A DNA stretch of 60,854 nt, taken from NCBI GenBank assembly GCA_021738625.1, contig JAIPBS010000023.1, positions 1 to 60,854 on the forward strand. Reading direction: 5' to 3'. The position numbers and the translations under genes were made by a program. Source of the stretch: Bacteroidales bacterium (GTDB lineage: Bacteria; Bacteroidota; Bacteroidia; Bacteroidales; JAIOZK01). Below are positions 8,531 to 17,911 of this stretch, piece after piece; the stretch's first letter is position 1; every line of letters begins with the position of its first letter. The notes below the pieces were generated by a model. That model was not told where the DNA came from, did no database searches, and worked only from the letters and a program-made list of their open reading frames with translations.

Positions 8531-9940
8531 TTATATTTTACTCAGATCGATGTCAAATTCAATTTCCTTTTCGGGCTCGCTGCAATGCAGCACACAACGG
8601 TCGCAAACCGAAAGCTCGCCACGCAATCTTCTTTTTACCATATCGTCTATCCTGACCTTGAGCGGTTCGATGGAAATCTTTTCGATCACTTCGGCAGCGA
8701 AAGCATACATGAGCAATGTGCGGGCTTTGTCCGCATCGATCCCTCTGGATTTCAGATAGAACATTGCTTCCTTGTCGAGCTGGCCCACAGTGGCTCCATG
8801 CGAGCATTTCACATCATCCGCATAGATTTCAAGGAAAGGCTTGGCATTCATCTTGGCTTCGTCTGTCAGCAGTAGGTTTTTATTGTTCTGGTATGCATTG
8901 GTTATTTGTGCATCTTTCCTTACCATGATATGGCCGTTGAACACCCCTGTTGACTTTTCATCCAATATACCTTTAAACAATTCGTTGCTGTAGCAATTCG
9001 GCATGCGGTGGTCGATGAAAACCTGGTTGTCGACATGCTGCTCGCGGTCGAGCAGAAAAACGCCATACACATCTGCCGCTCCGTTTTCTCCATTCAAAGA
9101 AACATGTATGTTGTTCCTGATCAGGCCGCCATTCAGTGTGATGGCATTGGCTTTCAGACGGCTGTTTTTTTCCAGGCTGAAAAAGCTGGAGTTGATCAGG
9201 CTGCTGTTGTTGTTGAGGTTCTGCAATTTGTAGTGGTCCAGCCCTGCATTTTCGCCAATGACGGCTTCTGTGAGTGAATTGGTAAAACTGATATTGTGGT
9301 TCACCGAATCATCACAATGCACCATAGTCAGCTCCGCATTTTTACCTATCACCACCAGGTTTCTGTTCTGTATAAAAATATTTTCGTTTTTATTGATGAT
9401 ATTGATCAGCTGAATGGGCCTTTTCACCTTCACATTATCGGGCACATAAATGAACACCCCGTCCTGGGCAAATGCCGTGTTCATGGCGGTAAAGCCGTTT
9501 TGTTCCAGTCTGAAGGCTTCCCCGTAATATTGATCGACCAGATCGGGATATTCTTTCATGGCTTTGGCCAGGCTGCCCATGATGGTTCCGTCGGGCAGCT
9601 TTTTGAGGGGGGAGTCGGTATAAACATACCACCCGTTAAGCAACGAGCTGATCTCAGTGTCAAAATCATGTACCTTGCATTCGAACAGATCTTCCACATT
9701 GACTTCCTCATGAGTCAGCTCAAATTCTTGTTTGTAATCGGTTTCCAGGGCCTTTTTCAAGTCGGTGTTCTTCCAGTCCTCAAGTTTTCGGGTGGGGAAT
9801 CCCAACCGCCTGAAGGCGTCATAACCCTGGCTGCGGTATTCGGCAACCTTGCGGGTATCGTGCTTGTAAAGGTTTTTCTTGTGTTCCTCAAATTGTTTCT
9901 CGAAACGTTCTTTAAGGCTTATTTGCTGAGAGTTGTTCAT
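8531..9940 (-). CDS. sufD: Fe-S assembly scaffold component SufD
   Basis: SufD pairs with SufB and SufC2 to form the scaffold complex for cluster assembly. From the ATG at 9940 the product is 469 residues, with a purine-rich AGAGGA ribosome site 7 bp upstream; the longer open frame to 10135 would overlap sufC and is not supported. The C-terminal half has the parallel beta-helix typical of SufB/SufD and the ending CSHGATVGQLDKEAMFYLKS with the conserved HGAT motif. The gap to sufC is 13 bp. Confidence 0.95.
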   Translation of the reverse strand: MNNSQQISLKERFEKQFEEHKKNLYKHDTRKVAEYRSQGYDAFRRLGFPTRKLEDWKNTDLKKALETDYKQEFELTHEEVNVEDLFECKVHDFDTEISSLLNGWYVYTDSPLKKLPDGTIMGSLAKAMKEYPDLVDQYYGEAFRLEQNGFTAMNTAFAQDGVFIYVPDNVKVKRPIQLINIINKNENIFIQNRNLVVIGKNAELTMVHCDDSVNHNISFTNSLTEAVIGENAGLDHYKLQNLNNNSSLINSSFFSLEKNSRLKANAITLNGGLIRNNIHVSLNGENGAADVYGVFLLDREQHVDNQVFIDHRMPNCYSNELFKGILDEKSTGVFNGHIMVRKDAQITNAYQNNKNLLLTDEAKMNAKPFLEIYADDVKCSHGATVGQLDKEAMFYLKSRGIDADKARTLLMYAFAAEVIEKISIEPLKVRIDDMVKRRLRGELSVCDRCVLHCSEPEKEIEFDIDLSKI

Positions 9941-9953
9941 TTCTGATCCTCTT

Positions 9954-10715
9954 TTAACTAACGCGTTCGAATTCTTCCTTGATCCATTCGTAACCCTGTT
10001 CTTCGAGTTGCTCGGCAAGTTTTTTCCCGCCTGATTTAACGATCTTGCCATCGTATAACACATGCACAAAATCGGGTACAATATAGTCGAGCAGGCGCTG
10101 GTAATGGGTAATGATGAGGAATGCATTTTCCTCATTTTTGATCAGGTTCACCCCATTGGCCACGATTTTAAGGGCGTCGATGTCAAGACCGGAATCGGTT
10201 TCGTCCAACACGGCCATGGTGGGTTCCAGCATGGCCATCTGAAAGATCTCATTTTTTTTCTTTTCTCCTCCCGAAAAGCCCTCATTCACCGAGCGGCTAG
10301 TGAGTTTTGTGTGGATCTCGACCAGCTTCTTTTTCTCTTCCATCCTGGCAAGGAAATCCTTTCCTGAAATGGATCCCTGTTCCCTGTATTCCCTCTGGGC
10401 ATTGATGGCGGTACGCATGAAATTGGTCATACTCACGCCTGGGATCTCAACCGGGTACTGAAATCCGAGAAAAATACCTTCATTGGCCCGTTTATCAGGT
10501 TCCCAGTTCAGGATATTTTCCCCTTTGTAAATGATTTCTCCCTTTGTAACTTCATAGCCTTCACGGCCTGCAATGGCATAAGCCAATGTACTCTTACCTG
10601 TTCCGTTAGGGCCCATGATGGCATGAATTTCTCCTTTATTGATTCCCAGGTTCAGTCCGGAAATTATTTCTTTCCCGTCTATCTCTACATGCAGATTTTT
10701 AATATTCAGTAACAT
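9954..10715 (-). CDS. sufC: Fe-S assembly ATPase SufC
   Basis: SufC is an ABC-type ATPase that acts inside the cytosolic SufBCD complex rather than in transport. The 253-residue sequence carries Walker A GPNGTGKST, the signature FSGGEKKKNEI, and Walker B followed by the atypical ETDSGLD that is characteristic of SufC. It lies between sufB (52 bp upstream) and sufD (13 bp downstream). Confidence 0.97.
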   Translation of the reverse strand: MLLNIKNLHVEIDGKEIISGLNLGINKGEIHAIMGPNGTGKSTLAYAIAGREGYEVTKGEIIYKGENILNWEPDKRANEGIFLGFQYPVEIPGVSMTNFMRTAINAQREYREQGSISGKDFLARMEEKKKLVEIHTKLTSRSVNEGFSGGEKKKNEIFQMAMLEPTMAVLDETDSGLDIDALKIVANGVNLIKNEENAFLIITHYQRLLDYIVPDFVHVLYDGKIVKSGGKKLAEQLEEQGYEWIKEEFERVS

Positions 10716-10767
10716 ATGTTTATTTTTTTCTTTAAACTTTCAACATTAAACTTTGAACTTCAAATAA

Positions 10768-12213
10768 CTAGCCCACACTCCCTTCCAAGGTGATCTGAAG
10801 AAGTTTTTGGGCTTCCACCGCAAACTCCATTGGGAGTTGTTTGATCACCTCTTTGGCGTATCCGTTCACGATCAGCCCGATGGCGTCTTCTGTGTCAATG
10901 CCTCTTTGGTTCAGATAAAACAACTGATCGTCGGAGATCTTGGAAGTAGTGGCTTCATGTTCCACAATGGCCGACTTGTTGTCGGTATCTATATAAGGGA
11001 ACGTATGTGCCCCACATTTATCGCCCAGCAAGAGCGAGTCGCACTGGGAGAAGTTCCTGGCATTGTCGGCGCGTTTGGTAACCCGCACCAGCCCGCGGTA
11101 GCTGTTGTTGCTGTATCCGGCTGATATCCCCTTGGAGATGATGGTGCTTTTGGTGTTTTTGCCCACGTGCACCATCTTGGTACCGGTATCAGCCTGCTGG
11201 TGATTGTTGGTCACGGCAACGGAATAAAATTCACCAACCGAATTGTCTCCGATCAGCATGCAGCTGGGATATTTCCAGGTGACCGCCGAACCGGTTTCTA
11301 CCTGTGTCCATGAGATTTTTGAATTAACACCCCGGCAGGCTCCCCGCTTGGTCACGAAATTGTAAATCCCGCCTTTGCCTTCTTTGTCGCCGGGATACCA
11401 GTTTTGCACGGTGGAGTACTTTACCTGAGCATTGTCAAGCGCAACGATCTCCACCACCGCCGCATGCAATTGGTTTTCGTCGCGCATGGGCGCCGTGCAG
11501 CCTTCCAGGTAACTCACATAGCTGTCGTCTTCGGCCACGATCAGGGTTCGTTCAAACTGTCCTGTTTTGGCCGCGTTGATCCTGAAATAGGTGGAAAGCT
11601 CGATGGGGCAACGCACGCCTTTCGGGATGTAAACAAAAGATCCGTCGCTGAATACCGCTGAATTCAGGGTGGCAAAGAAATTATCGGTATAAGGCACCAC
11701 CGTTCCCAGGTATTTCTTTACCAGATCCGGATGGTGTTTGATGGCATCACTCATCGAGCTGAATATGATGCCGTGTTTTTCGAGTGTTTTCTTGAAAGTG
11801 GTTTTCACCGAAACGCTGTCCACAACGGCGTCAACTGCAACACCGGCCAGCTTTTTCTGTTCATCCAATGAAATGCCCAGCTTATTGAATGTATCGAGCA
11901 ATTCGGGATCGACTTCGTCCAGGCTTTTGGGCCCTTCTTTCCTTTTGGGAGCGGCATAATAATAAATATCCTGGTAATCGATCTTCGGATATTTAACATG
12001 CGCCCAGCGGGGCTCTTTCATGGTGAGCCAGTGCCGGTATGCCTTCAACCGCCAATCTAGCATCCATTGTGGCTCTTCTTTTTTGGCTGAGATAAATTTG
12101 ACGGTATCCTCACTCAGCCCGATGGGAGCTGTTTCGGTTTCTATATTTGTAGTAAATCCGTATTTATAATCGCTGCTGGTTATCTTATCAAGTATCTGAT
12201 CTTCTGCATTCAT
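10768..12213 (-). CDS. sufB: Fe-S assembly scaffold protein SufB
   Basis: SufB is the main scaffold on which the cluster forms. The ATG at 12213 gives 481 residues and is preceded by a strong GGAGG five bases upstream; an in-frame TTG at 12225 overlaps that site and is unlikely to be the start. Family hallmarks include [35 protein letters not shown] and [19 protein letters not shown]. It is the first gene of a six-gene minus-strand operon, sufB-sufC-sufD-sufS-sufE-MIP18. No IscR or Fur-like box was recognised upstream. Confidence 0.97.
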   Translation of the reverse strand: MNAEDQILDKITSSDYKYGFTTNIETETAPIGLSEDTVKFISAKKEEPQWMLDWRLKAYRHWLTMKEPRWAHVKYPKIDYQDIYYYAAPKRKEGPKSLDEVDPELLDTFNKLGISLDEQKKLAGVAVDAVVDSVSVKTTFKKTLEKHGIIFSSMSDAIKHHPDLVKKYLGTVVPYTDNFFATLNSAVFSDGSFVYIPKGVRCPIELSTYFRINAAKTGQFERTLIVAEDDSYVSYLEGCTAPMRDENQLHAAVVEIVALDNAQVKYSTVQNWYPGDKEGKGGIYNFVTKRGACRGVNSKISWTQVETGSAVTWKYPSCMLIGDNSVGEFYSVAVTNNHQQADTGTKMVHVGKNTKSTIISKGISAGYSNNSYRGLVRVTKRADNARNFSQCDSLLLGDKCGAHTFPYIDTDNKSAIVEHEATTSKISDDQLFYLNQRGIDTEDAIGLIVNGYAKEVIKQLPMEFAVEAQKLLQITLEGSVG

Positions 12214-12254
12214 GTCATCCTCCAACTTATTTGTATTAAGATTAAATAAGGTTA

Positions 12255-12262
12255 CAAAGATA
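12255..12262 (-). promoter_or_regulatory. -7 element of the suf operon promoter
   Basis: On the minus strand this reads TATCTTTG, an exact match to the Bacteroidota TAnnTTTG -7 box, about 42 bp before the sufB ATG. No clear TTTG -33 element lies at the expected distance, so the promoter may need an activator or may be weak. Confidence 0.5.
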
Positions 12263-12391
12263 ACAATTTATGGGGGAAAATGGTTGAACAGCAGCAAGGG
12301 ATTTAAGCCAGTCAGGGAGATAGGTTAATCGTATTGAACGGGTCACTAACTGCCTGAGGGAGAAACAAGCCAGGACCTTAGGGCCTGATTA

Positions 12392-12421
12392 TTGCCCTCC
12401 CGGAATGATTTGTTAATTTTG
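12392..12421 (+). promoter_or_regulatory. Promoter of thiL-uvrC
   Basis: TTG at 12392-12394 is separated by 19 bp from TAATTTTG at 12414-12421. This matches the Bacteroidota consensus at both boxes and in spacing, and it lies 19 bp before the thiL ATG, implying a very short leader. Confidence 0.7.
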
Positions 12422-12440
12422 TACTCTAAAACAACAGATT

Positions 12441-13529
12441 ATGAGCAACGGACAAGGAAATATACCAAGGACAGAAATTGAGGCATTCGGAGAATTCGGA
12501 TTGATTGATCTTCTAACAAAAAATATTAAGCTTAAAAACAAATCCACCATAACAGGCGTGGGCGATGACACCGCAGTGCTTGAAAAGGATAAAGAAAAAT
12601 ATCAGCTGATCACGACCGATCTTCTGGTCGAAGGCGTTCATTTTGATATGTCTTATACACCATTGAAACATTTGGGATACAAAGCCGTGGTCGTGAATTT
12701 TTCAGATATTTATGCCATGAACGGCACCCCCCGGCAGGTGGTCATAGGCATGTCTGTATCCAACAGGTTTTCGGTGGAGGCCATTGAAGAAATCTACAGC
12801 GGAATCTATCTGGCTTGCGAGATGTACGGTGTGGATGTGGTGGGTGGTGACACCACAGCCAGTCCGGGTAGCCTATTTCTGTCCATCACCGCTATAGGCG
12901 AGGTTAAGAAGGAAGATATCACCTATCGTAAAGGCGCTGCTGAAGGTGATCTGGTTTGTGTTAGCGGCGATCTGGGTGCGGCCTACATGGGTTTGCTGAT
13001 CCTGGAAAGGGAGAAAAAAGCCTACGAAGCAAATCCCAATGTGCAACCCGATCTCTCCGGGCATGATTATATTTTGGAGAGGCAATTGAAACCGGAGGCC
13101 AGAAAAGATATTGTTGAATTGTTAAAAAAGGAAAATATCAGACCTACCTCCATGATCGACATATCCGACGGACTGGCTTCCGATATGTTGCATATCTGCG
13201 AACATACCGGACTGGGTGTTCACCTTTATGAAGAAAAACTTCCGATTGATCTGGCTACAGTAAACGTGGCGGATGAATTCGAAATCCTGCCCTCAGTGGC
13301 TGCATTAAATGGGGGCGAAGATTACGAATTGCTTTTTACGGTGAAGCTTGATGATCATGAAAAAATAAAAAATCAGAAGAATATCAGGATTATCGGGCAT
13401 ATGACCGACATTTCAAACGGTAGATACCTGGTGTCGAACGATGGCAATCTGGTTGCTTTGAAGGCTCAGGGCTGGGACGCTCTGAAGAAGGATAAGGGAG
13501 GATCTCCGGGCAATTCGCAAAAGAGTTAG
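12441..13529 (+). CDS. thiL: Thiamine-monophosphate kinase ThiL
   Basis: ThiL phosphorylates thiamine monophosphate to the active cofactor thiamine pyrophosphate. The 362-residue protein shows the N-terminal metal site GVGDDTAVL, the TTDLLVEGVHFD motif, the GGDTTASPG loop, and the C-terminal ISDGLASD and NGGEDYELL motifs of the AIRS/PurM-like kinase fold. uvrC starts 6 bp downstream, so they form an operon. No TPP riboswitch is seen in front of the gene. Confidence 0.95.
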   Translation: MSNGQGNIPRTEIEAFGEFGLIDLLTKNIKLKNKSTITGVGDDTAVLEKDKEKYQLITTDLLVEGVHFDMSYTPLKHLGYKAVVVNFSDIYAMNGTPRQVVIGMSVSNRFSVEAIEEIYSGIYLACEMYGVDVVGGDTTASPGSLFLSITAIGEVKKEDITYRKGAAEGDLVCVSGDLGAAYMGLLILEREKKAYEANPNVQPDLSGHDYILERQLKPEARKDIVELLKKENIRPTSMIDISDGLASDMLHICEHTGLGVHLYEEKLPIDLATVNVADEFEILPSVAALNGGEDYELLFTVKLDDHEKIKNQKNIRIIGHMTDISNGRYLVSNDGNLVALKAQGWDALKKDKGGSPGNSQKS

Positions 13530-13535
13530 CTTTTT

Positions 13536-15341
13536 ATGAGCGACAAAGAACATATCAACGCGGTGGTTAGGTCCCTGCCGGGAAACCCCGGCGTATACAG
13601 GTTTCTTGATAAAAACAACAAGGTGATCTATGTGGGCAAGGCCAAAAACCTGAAAAAGCGTGTATCCAGTTATTTTACCAAAGAACACGAATCAGGCAAA
13701 ATCAGGGTGATGGTGAAAAAAATTGCCGATATTTCTTTTGTTGTTGTAAATACGGAGCTGGATGCCCTGTTACTGGAAAACAATCTGATCAAGAAATACC
13801 AGCCGCGCTACAATGTGATGCTCAAGGATGATAAGAGTTTTCCGTGGATATGTATTAAAAAGGAACCATTCCCAAGGGTGTTTTCCCTTCGCAATCCCAA
13901 TCGCCGCGACGGATCGGAATATTACGGGCCATATGCTTCTGTGAAAATGATGAATACCGTGCTGGATTTGGTGAGGCAGCTTTATCCGCTCAGGACATGT
14001 AACCTGAAGCTTAGCAAAAAAAACATTGAAAACGGAAAATTCAAAGTTTGCCTCGAATATCATATTGGGAACTGCAAAGGGCCATGCGAAGGCCATCAAA
14101 CGGAAGAAGACTACAAAGAAACCATCGATGCCATCAGGCAGATCATCAAGGGAAACATCAATACGGTTGCCCGGAAATTGAAGGAGCTGATGATGGAAAA
14201 CGCCGAAAATTACGAATTTGAGCGTGCGCAAACCATCAAGGAAAAACTAGAGTTGCTGGAGCGTTTTCAGAGCAAGTCAACCATCGTGAATCCCAAAATC
14301 CACAATGTGGATGTATATTCCATTATTTCTGATGTTGAATCGGGATATGTAAATTATCTGAAGGTAGTGAATGGCGCTGTGGTGCAGGCTCATACAATCG
14401 AAATGAAAAAAAGACTTGATGAAAACGAGCCCGATCTGCTGGCCATGGCCATTGCCGATTTCAGGCAGCGTTTCGACAGCGATTCAAAAGAGATCATCGT
14501 TCCAATCGAGATGGATTTTGAACTTGAAGGCCTTACCACAACAATTCCGCAGCGCGGTGATAAAAAACAACTGCTCGATCTGTCAACAAGAAATGCAAAA
14601 TATTATAAGCTTGAAAAAGACAAGCAGCAATCGCTTGTGGATCCCGAAAGGCATACCACGCGCATGCTGAAAACCATGCAAAAAGATTTGCGATTGAAAG
14701 AACCGCCCCGGCATATCGAGTGTTTCGACAATTCCAACATACAGGGTACCAACCCGGTAGCCGCCATGGTGGTTTTTAGGAATGCGAAGCCGGCAAAAAA
14801 AGAATACCGCCATTACAACATCAAAACCGTAACCGGTCCGGATGATTATGCCTCCATGCGTGAAGTGGTTTACCGCAGGTACAAACGATTGCTGGAAGAG
14901 GAAAAGGATTTGCCTCAGCTGATCGTGATCGACGGTGGAAAAGGCCAACTCAGCGCCGCCCTGAAAAGCCTGGAGGAACTTGGTCTCAGGGGAAAGATCA
15001 GCATCATCGGCATTGCCAAAAAACTGGAGGAGATTTATTTTCCCGGCGATCCGGTTCCTTTATATATCGATAAAACATCTGAAACGCTTAAGGTGATCCA
15101 GCATTTGCGGGATGAAGCCCACCGCTTTGGAATCACGCATCACAGGAAGCGGCGCGAAAAGGAACTGGTGAGAACGGAGCTTACCGGTATTAAAGGGATC
15201 GGTGAGTCAACCGCACAGAAACTGTTGCGAGAATTCAAGTCGGTTAAAGGCGTCAGAAAGGCAGAGAAGGAAAAATTGGAAGCGGTGGTGGGCAGGGCCA
15301 GAGCCGAAGTTATTCAGACCCATTTCGCAAATCAATCATAA
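13536..15341 (+). CDS. uvrC: Excinuclease ABC subunit C UvrC
   Basis: UvrC makes both incisions during nucleotide excision repair after UvrA and UvrB mark a lesion. The 601-residue protein has an N-terminal GIY-YIG nuclease domain (GVYRFLDKNNKVIYVGKAKNL in two adjacent pieces, residues 19-41), a central UVR motif near residue 210, an RNase H-like C-terminal nuclease (IECFDNSNIQGT, VIDGGKGQL) and helix-hairpin-helix repeats at the end (GIKGIGESTAQKLL). Size and order are normal. It is 6 bp downstream of thiL. Confidence 0.97.
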   Translation: MSDKEHINAVVRSLPGNPGVYRFLDKNNKVIYVGKAKNLKKRVSSYFTKEHESGKIRVMVKKIADISFVVVNTELDALLLENNLIKKYQPRYNVMLKDDKSFPWICIKKEPFPRVFSLRNPNRRDGSEYYGPYASVKMMNTVLDLVRQLYPLRTCNLKLSKKNIENGKFKVCLEYHIGNCKGPCEGHQTEEDYKETIDAIRQIIKGNINTVARKLKELMMENAENYEFERAQTIKEKLELLERFQSKSTIVNPKIHNVDVYSIISDVESGYVNYLKVVNGAVVQAHTIEMKKRLDENEPDLLAMAIADFRQRFDSDSKEIIVPIEMDFELEGLTTTIPQRGDKKQLLDLSTRNAKYYKLEKDKQQSLVDPERHTTRMLKTMQKDLRLKEPPRHIECFDNSNIQGTNPVAAMVVFRNAKPAKKEYRHYNIKTVTGPDDYASMREVVYRRYKRLLEEEKDLPQLIVIDGGKGQLSAALKSLEELGLRGKISIIGIAKKLEEIYFPGDPVPLYIDKTSETLKVIQHLRDEAHRFGITHHRKRREKELVRTELTGIKGIGESTAQKLLREFKSVKGVRKAEKEKLEAVVGRARAEVIQTHFANQS

Positions 15342-15348
15342 AACGCAA

Positions 15349-15375
15349 CGGAGCCGCCTTTTCCTGGCGACTCCG
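15349..15375. terminator. Hairpin between converging uvrC and tonB-like genes
   Basis: CGGAGCCGCC pairs with GGCGACTCCG over ten positions with one mismatch and a 7-nt loop. It is centred in the 47-bp gap between converging stops. The T-tracts on either side are short, so it may be a weak bidirectional terminator. Confidence 0.6.
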
Positions 15376-15388
15376 CGATTAGTTAGTT

Positions 15389-16063
15389 TTATTCGAGTTT
15401 GAAATGAACAGGTAAGGTATAGAGTACTCTCACTTTGTGGGGCCCCTGCTTGCCTGGTTGCCAAAGCGGCATGCTTTTGATCACCCTGATCACCTCTTCG
15501 TCACAGCCAAAGCCAAGCCCTTTAGGAATTTCAATATGACTGATCGAACCGTCTTTTTCAACAATGAACCTTGCAAATACTTTTCCCTGGATGCCGATCT
15601 GAGCTGCTGGAGCCGGATATTTTAGATGTTGTTGTATGTAGGCATACATGGCCGACTCGCCTCCGGGGAATTCGGGCATTTTCCCGGGAATTAATATGAC
15701 CGGTTCTTCCACAGGTTCCTCTTTGGGGAGATAAAACGGGATATCTTCAATGACAGCTTCGTCCATTTTAATCTCGGGGTCAATATCGAGTTCTTTCGTA
15801 TCGATATCATCAGGAACAATCTCTATTTCGGTTATGGCCCTTGGAACCGGCCTGGGCTTTTGCTTTTCTTCCATCACGGTGATGGGCGGCAGCTCGGTGT
15901 CTTCGGTTCTGTCGAAGATTGTAAACAATGGAACATCACGTGTACCATAGGTTTTCCATTCGAAGGCAGCAAATACCAGGGCCAATGTAACGATAAGGCC
16001 CAGCTGAAAGAAAATGGTTCTGAAGCTTTCCAGCGATTTCTTTTTTGATCTCTTTGTTTTCAT
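15389..16063 (-). CDS. TonB-family energy-transducing protein (first of two)
   Basis: The 224-residue protein has a short basic cytoplasmic end, one membrane anchor (about residues 14-36), an acidic and proline-containing linker, and a C-terminal TonB domain (about 135-224) with the Bacteroidota form KMPEFPGGESAMYAYIQQHL and a GIQGKVFARFIV core. TonB proteins carry proton-motive-force energy from ExbBD to outer-membrane transporters. No exbB or exbD is adjacent. It closely resembles the next gene, indicating tandem duplication. Confidence 0.88.
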   Translation of the reverse strand: MKTKRSKKKSLESFRTIFFQLGLIVTLALVFAAFEWKTYGTRDVPLFTIFDRTEDTELPPITVMEEKQKPRPVPRAITEIEIVPDDIDTKELDIDPEIKMDEAVIEDIPFYLPKEEPVEEPVILIPGKMPEFPGGESAMYAYIQQHLKYPAPAAQIGIQGKVFARFIVEKDGSISHIEIPKGLGFGCDEEVIRVIKSMPLWQPGKQGPHKVRVLYTLPVHFKLE

Positions 16064-16234
16064 GGCGTTGAATTTTGGTTAATAGATTTTGTTTACTCAG
16101 GTGGGTAGATATGCTGCCATATTTTTCATATTGGTTTTTCCTGAAAGAATTCAAGTATTATACCAATGCAGCTTTTCTGCATGTGTAGATCAGGATAAGG
16201 CGGGCACGGATCAGATAAAGGTGTGACTGTAAAC

Positions 16235-16261
16235 AAAAAACCCGGCCAGAAGCCGGGTTTT
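16235..16261 (-). terminator. Rho-independent terminator of the second tonB-like gene
   Basis: AAAACCCGGC and GCCGGGTTTT form a perfect 10-bp stem around CAGAA, and the minus-strand transcript continues into six T. It lies 24 bp after the stop at 16285 and separates the two tonB-like genes, so each is probably transcribed on its own. Confidence 0.9.
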
Positions 16262-16284
16262 GAGAATATTTTTATTTGGGTATT

Positions 16285-16965
16285 TTATTGCAAGGTAAAT
16301 TTGATGGGCAGGTTGTATTGCACACGCACGGGTTTACCTCTTTGCTTTCCTGGTTTCCATCGGGGCATGCTCTGGACCACACGCACGGCTTCCTCATCGC
16401 ATCCGCCTCCGATACCACGCAATACCCTTACGTCGGTGATCTCGCCATTACGTTCAACCACAAAGGTTACGAATACGCGACCCTGTATGCCACTTTCGTT
16501 GGCAAGCTGTGGGTACTCAATGTTATCAGCCAGGTATTTGTAAAGTTTAGCTTCACCTCCCGGAAACTCAGGCATGGATTCAACCACGGTAAAAATTTCC
16601 ATTTCTTCCGCGCCGGTTTCTTCTTCCATTTCAACCGGCACGAATTCTTCAATCTCGGTTTCCATGTCGGCCTCCACATCAATTTCGATCTCATCTTCAA
16701 TCTCAATGTCATCTTCCACGATTTCAATGCGTGTCACTTGCTTGGGGGGTGGAGGCGGCTCAGGTTTCACCTCCTGTTTGGTTTGTATGATCTCTTCCTG
16801 AACCAGTTCTTTGTCTTCTACCTGGAACACGACTTTTTCTTTCTTTTGATAGGTTTTTGCCTCGAATGCAACAAAAATTGCCGCTAAAACAACCACCAGG
16901 CCAATCTGTAAGAAGATCGTCCGTTTGTTTTCAAGGTCTGCTCTTTTTGTTTTTTTCTTTTCCAT
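16285..16965 (-). CDS. TonB-family energy-transducing protein (second of two)
   Basis: A 226-residue paralogue of the product at 15389-16063. It has one N-terminal membrane segment (about 17-37), a linker with five consecutive prolines (PEPPPPPKQ) followed by a very acidic stretch rich in E, I and D, and a C-terminal TonB domain with MPEFPGGEAKLYKYLADNI and GIQGRVFVTFVVER. The proline and acidic linker would span the periplasm. Its own terminator follows. The partner transporter is unknown. Confidence 0.9.
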   Translation of the reverse strand: MEKKKTKRADLENKRTIFLQIGLVVVLAAIFVAFEAKTYQKKEKVVFQVEDKELVQEEIIQTKQEVKPEPPPPPKQVTRIEIVEDDIEIEDEIEIDVEADMETEIEEFVPVEMEEETGAEEMEIFTVVESMPEFPGGEAKLYKYLADNIEYPQLANESGIQGRVFVTFVVERNGEITDVRVLRGIGGGCDEEAVRVVQSMPRWKPGKQRGKPVRVQYNLPIKFTLQ

Positions 16966-17022
16966 GGCTGAAAATTATTTTGCAAAAAACACTCTGTTTT
17001 GAGCTTGCTAAGTTATTAAAAA

Positions 17023-17424
17023 TTATGAATCAGTATTTTTATTCCTTAATTTTTTCCGTTTATAAATTACAAAGCTCGAAATTCCGATTATGACTCCAAT
17101 TACGTTGGCTGCTGCATCATAAACATTTCCGTTTCTTCCTTTAAACACATAATGTTGCAACAGCTCTATGATTAAACCAAATAACGTGCCAGCAATAAAA
17201 GTTGCTGCAAGGTAATAACGCAGTTTTTGCAGGTGGTATTGCTTATTGAACCCCATAAGCAGCAGGAAGCCGAATACGCCGTAAAACAGCAGATGTGCAA
17301 TTTTGTCGGGCCCCAGCCAGTCCCACAATGTGATTACCTGCGGGATATAATCGCCCGGCAGGATCGAGAGGACGAATATAAAAAAGGCCCATAGATAAAC
17401 GGGCCAGAAATTTCTAAATGCCAT
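17023..17424 (-). CDS. VanZ-like membrane protein
   Basis: A 133-residue integral membrane protein with four predicted helices (about 5-23, 38-57, 68-88, 100-118). The pattern DKIAHLLFYGVFGFLL followed by GLIIELLQHYV and RNGNVYDAAANVIG is characteristic of the VanZ-like family, whose founding member affects teicoplanin resistance; a molecular function is not established. It begins 8 bp after gcvH and is likely cotranscribed with it. The neighbourhood suggests no antibiotic-resistance role. Confidence 0.85.
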   Translation of the reverse strand: MAFRNFWPVYLWAFFIFVLSILPGDYIPQVITLWDWLGPDKIAHLLFYGVFGFLLLMGFNKQYHLQKLRYYLAATFIAGTLFGLIIELLQHYVFKGRNGNVYDAAANVIGVIIGISSFVIYKRKKLRNKNTDS

Positions 17425-17432
17425 CGGGTTGC

Positions 17433-17813
17433 TTATGATTCGATGATCTCTTTGTATTGGGCATCGTCAAGCAACTCATCAACCTCGTCGGGGTTGGATA
17501 TCTTCAGCTTGATGATCCAACCTTTACCGTATGGATCATGGTTGATAAGCTCCGGGTTATCTTCGAGTTCGGAGTTGAATTCCTCGACTTTTCCGCCAAT
17601 GGGCATAAACAAATCGGAAACCGTTTTAACCGCCTCAATGGTGCCGAAAGCTTCTCCTTTATCAAGTGTTTCCCCTTCGGTTTCCACTTCTACAAAAACG
17701 ACGTCTCCCAATTCATTCTGGGCGTAATCGGTTACACCAACATACGCAAATTCGCCGTCAACTTTTAGCCATTCATGGTCTTTGGTGTACTTCAATTGTT
17801 CAGGTATTTTCAT
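17433..17813 (-). CDS. gcvH: Glycine cleavage system H protein
   Basis: GcvH carries the aminomethyl group on a lipoyl-lysine between the P, T and L proteins. The 126-residue product has the standard opening (KYTKDHEWLKVDGEFAYVG) and the lipoylation site in FGTIEAVKTVSDL, with the lysine about residue 63. The rest of the system is not in the window. A TAATTTTG -7 element (CAAAATTA at 17842-17849 on the plus strand) sits 29 bp upstream, so it does not depend only on sprA read-through. Confidence 0.96.
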   Translation of the reverse strand: MKIPEQLKYTKDHEWLKVDGEFAYVGVTDYAQNELGDVVFVEVETEGETLDKGEAFGTIEAVKTVSDLFMPIGGKVEEFNSELEDNPELINHDPYGKGWIIKLKISNPDEVDELLDDAQYKEIIES

Positions 17814-17911
17814 AACGCAAATGCTTTTGTTTTAACGGGATCAAAATTACATTTTTTTCTTCAAACCCAGGTGATCATATACTAAAATCAAAAACTTAGT
17901 TATCAGCCCGT

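Noticed and set aside
12226..12440. TPP riboswitch before thiL
   Set aside because: The CTGCCTGAGGGAG stretch looked suggestive, but the conserved CTGAGA and ACCTGA(T)CTGG elements are missing and the promoter is downstream of it, 19 bp before the ATG.
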